From an uncultured Ruminococcus sp. (GTDB lineage Bacteria > Bacillota > Clostridia > Oscillospirales > Ruminococcaceae): a stretch of DNA of 6,642 bases. The notes under the pieces were generated by a model. It ran no database searches, was not told where the DNA came from, and worked only from the letters and a program-made list of their open reading frames with translations. The position numbers were made by a program, and so were the translations under genes. Of this stretch, positions 4,986-6,642 are shown piece after piece. Position 1 is the stretch's first letter. The number at the start of each line of letters is the position of its first letter. The stretch lies in contig USEH01000120.1 in NCBI GenBank assembly GCA_900553675.1, positions 1 through 6,642 on the forward strand. The letters are read 5' to 3'.

Positions 4986-6642
4986 TCACTTTACGGTAAC
5001 ATCCACTTTCGTCAACGGATTAATCTTTCCGCACTCAATTTCCAGAATGATGTGCCACCCCGCCATATCTTCCGTACCCGTCCCCGGTACCTTTCTTTCA
5101 ATATCCACTGCAAAGCTTCCGTCAGGATTTTTGATAACGCTCTTAACCTCGTGGCGGTTTGAGCCGGAGCCCTCCGCCAAGACAATCATAATAAGGTCGT
5201 TTGCCTTGAAATACTCATCGTCGTACTTCTCTATAGCGTCGAGCCAGCCGATGGTGGTGTCGGCATATACCTTTTCCTGCTTTTCAAGGTCGTATAAATC
5301 CTTGTTCTGGGAGTAATATCTGTTCAAATCCTCCACTGAGCGGATAATCACGTAATAGGGGTATTGCTGACCGTCGATGTAACCGTCGGTACGGATATAC
5401 TGCGCCGTAAACTTCTGCTCCTGCGCGGTTATTTCCTTGTAGTCGGGACCCGCAAACTGATAGCCGTAGACCGAATCGAGGACGTTTAAAAGCTCGCCGC
5501 TTTCAGACGAATACTCGACAACGATATTGCCCTTGCGGAAGAAGTGGGTGGGTGCGGGACGGTCGAAGTTTATTGTAACGGCAGATTCGCCCTCCAAGCC
5601 GGTGTAGGCTGAGCCGTCGTGCGAAAACCTCGAAGCGTGATCCGCCGCGGAAGGCTCGTCCTCAAATTCTAAAAGATAAACCGTTTCGCCGTTTGAAACA
5701 CTTACAAAGCAGATTGTAACCGGCTTGTACATATAAATCTTTTCGGTAGACGACAGCCCGCGCGACGCACTGCATTGATATCCTGCTTTTTCAAGAGCCG
5801 CGACAAGCTCGGAGCTGTAGTCGGGGCGGTAATAGTCGTAGCCCGCGCCCATGCTCTCTTTTCCGAAGTACTCGTTTATGTCCTGCAAAAGCTCGCCTGT
5901 CTGCGAATAGTAGGTTATTATCTGACTTCCGTTGAGCCAGATATGGTGCGGAGCTTTATAAGTGATATCAACCGAAGCTCCGTCTGACTCCCAACGCACG
6001 CCGTTGTCTTTAAAGCACTGTATCGACTGCGCAGCCTTCTCCTCCGACTCAAAGTCGGAGATTATAAAGCCTTCGTCTTCGGAAATAATGTAATCGGTTT
6101 GCGAAAGCGCGCCAATTCCGCCCTGATTACCGGAATCGGGGGTTACATCCTCCTTCTTGTATTCAACGTCGTGATTTTCCATGACCGTCTGAATAGACGC
6201 ATAGGTGTCGGCAGGCTGAAGAGGCGAATTGTCACCGTAGCAGTCCCCAGCTCCTGCAAATTCGGAGCCGAATACTCCGACAAGAGCAGAATATTCCGCA
6301 CCCTCGGAGGAGCAATACTGGATTATATACTTGTCATAAAGCCATAAGTGAACAGGCGCGATATAGTCGATTACCTTGTATTCCTTGCCGTCGTTATAGT
6401 GGCTTCCGGTCTTGTCGTAGCACTCCGAACGCTTTTTGGCAGCATCTGCGCTTTTAAATTCGGTGATGTAAATGCCTGCATAAGGGTCGGACGTCATCGA
6501 AAACGACATTGAACCCACCTCATCCGGGTCGTCAGACTTTGTTCCTTCAAGCTCCGTATATCCGATTCCGTTGGAATCAAGAATCTTTTTTACAATGTCG
6601 TTGGCGCTGCCTTCAAGCTTGATTTCCGAGCCAGCGTCAGGC
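4986..6642 (-). CDS. Triple-repeat protein of unknown function, start missing
   Basis: I do not recognise this gene. The frame stays open to the window edge, so the 551 visible residues lack the true N terminus; an internal GTG at 6516-6518 lies inside the first repeat and is not a credible start. Three modules of about 130 residues follow each other (nt 6608-6246, 6206-5838, 5816-5442). Each has an N-terminal helix (ANDIVKKILDSNG; SIQTVMENHD; LVAALEKAGYQ), a strand ending in EF or DF followed by an alanine-rich helix, then a D-x-x-AP-x-H-x-W-like motif, a strand like IIxYYS, GELL, and an FG...FAGAG-like end. The motif spacing of about 133-135 residues confirms tandem duplication. A separate C-terminal domain (nt 5399-4989) contains VIIRSVEDLNRYY, LIMIVLAEGSG and PGTGTEDMAGWHI; it vaguely recalls PrcB C-terminal domains. 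The acidic, Tyr-rich composition fits an extracytoplasmic protein, possibly a lipoprotein, but the signal region is not in view. Confidence 0.85.
   Translation of the reverse strand, partial: PDAGSEIKLEGSANDIVKKILDSNGIGYTELEGTKSDDPDEVGSMSFSMTSDPYAGIYITEFKSADAAKKRSECYDKTGSHYNDGKEYKVIDYIAPVHLWLYDKYIIQYCSSEGAEYSALVGVFGSEFAGAGDCYGDNSPLQPADTYASIQTVMENHDVEYKKEDVTPDSGNQGGIGALSQTDYIISEDEGFIISDFESEEKAAQSIQCFKDNGVRWESDGASVDITYKAPHHIWLNGSQIITYYSQTGELLQDINEYFGKESMGAGYDYYRPDYSSELVAALEKAGYQCSASRGLSSTEKIYMYKPVTICFVSVSNGETVYLLEFEDEPSAADHASRFSHDGSAYTGLEGESAVTINFDRPAPTHFFRKGNIVVEYSSESGELLNVLDSVYGYQFAGPDYKEITAQEQKFTAQYIRTDGYIDGQQYPYYVIIRSVEDLNRYYSQNKDLYDLEKQEKVYADTTIGWLDAIEKYDDEYFKANDLIMIVLAEGSGSNRHEVKSVIKNPDGSFAVDIERKVPGTGTEDMAGWHIILEIECGKINPLTKVDVTVK
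5442..6608 (-). repeat. Three tandem protein-coding modules
   Basis: Coding repeats within the gene at the right edge: module 1 about 6608-6246, module 2 about 6206-5838, module 3 about 5816-5442. Anchor motifs align well between copies: APVHLW, APHHIW and APTHFF; IIQYCS, IITYYS and IVVEYSS; FAGAG, SMGAG and FAGPD. Similarity is at protein level only; the DNA has diverged, so the duplication is old. Module 3 carries an insertion-like stretch before its EF strand and is the most divergent. Confidence 0.8.

Noticed and set aside
6516..6518. GTG as start of the triple-repeat protein
   Set aside because: The frame continues open to the window edge and the upstream residues complete the first repeat module, so the real start is outside the window.
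1..6642. CRISPR array, tRNA, rRNA, insertion sequence, phage or toxin-antitoxin genes
   Set aside because: No regularly spaced direct repeats, tRNA-like cloverleaf, transposase, integrase or small paired genes could be seen on either strand.

Overview
The window looks like ordinary chromosomal DNA from an anaerobic low-GC-lineage Firmicute, most likely a gut clostridium of the Ruminococcaceae/Oscillospiraceae type. This rests on the protein styles (a clostridial FprA flavodiiron protein, a flavin reductase-rubredoxin fusion, and YbaB and RecR of Firmicutes type), AAAGGA-like ribosome binding sites, and a base composition near 50% GC by eye. I did not identify a species. Every convincing gene is on the minus strand, so transcription runs from right to left.

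From the right edge: (1) a large gene, cut by the window end, encodes a protein with three tandem copies of an unrecognised ~130-residue module and a separate C-terminal domain; it ends near a hairpin-plus-T-tract terminator. (2) A 197-bp intergenic stretch holds that terminator, a second perfect hairpin and a long pyrimidine tract. (3) A tightly packed operon ybaB-recR-tadA (nucleoid-associated protein, recombination mediator, tRNA adenosine deaminase) follows; dnaX, the usual upstream partner, is not next to it. (4) A monocistronic-looking SGNH/CE2-type carbohydrate esterase has its own likely promoter. (5) A two-gene oxidative/nitrosative defence unit, fprA then a high-molecular-weight rubredoxin gene, has a likely promoter in front of fprA and a very clear intrinsic terminator behind the second gene. 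(6) The leftmost ~250 bp hold no gene I can support, but the stretch has a polypurine tract, nested inverted repeats and several short open frames.

The flavodiiron protein and the reductase-rubredoxin can be expected to form a short electron chain, NAD(P)H to flavin to rubredoxin to FprA, reducing O2 or NO. The ybaB-recR-tadA set is housekeeping. I see no mobile element, CRISPR array, phage gene, tRNA or rRNA. The least explained items are the triple-repeat protein at the right edge, the intergenic palindrome in front of the rubredoxin gene, and the non-coding left edge.
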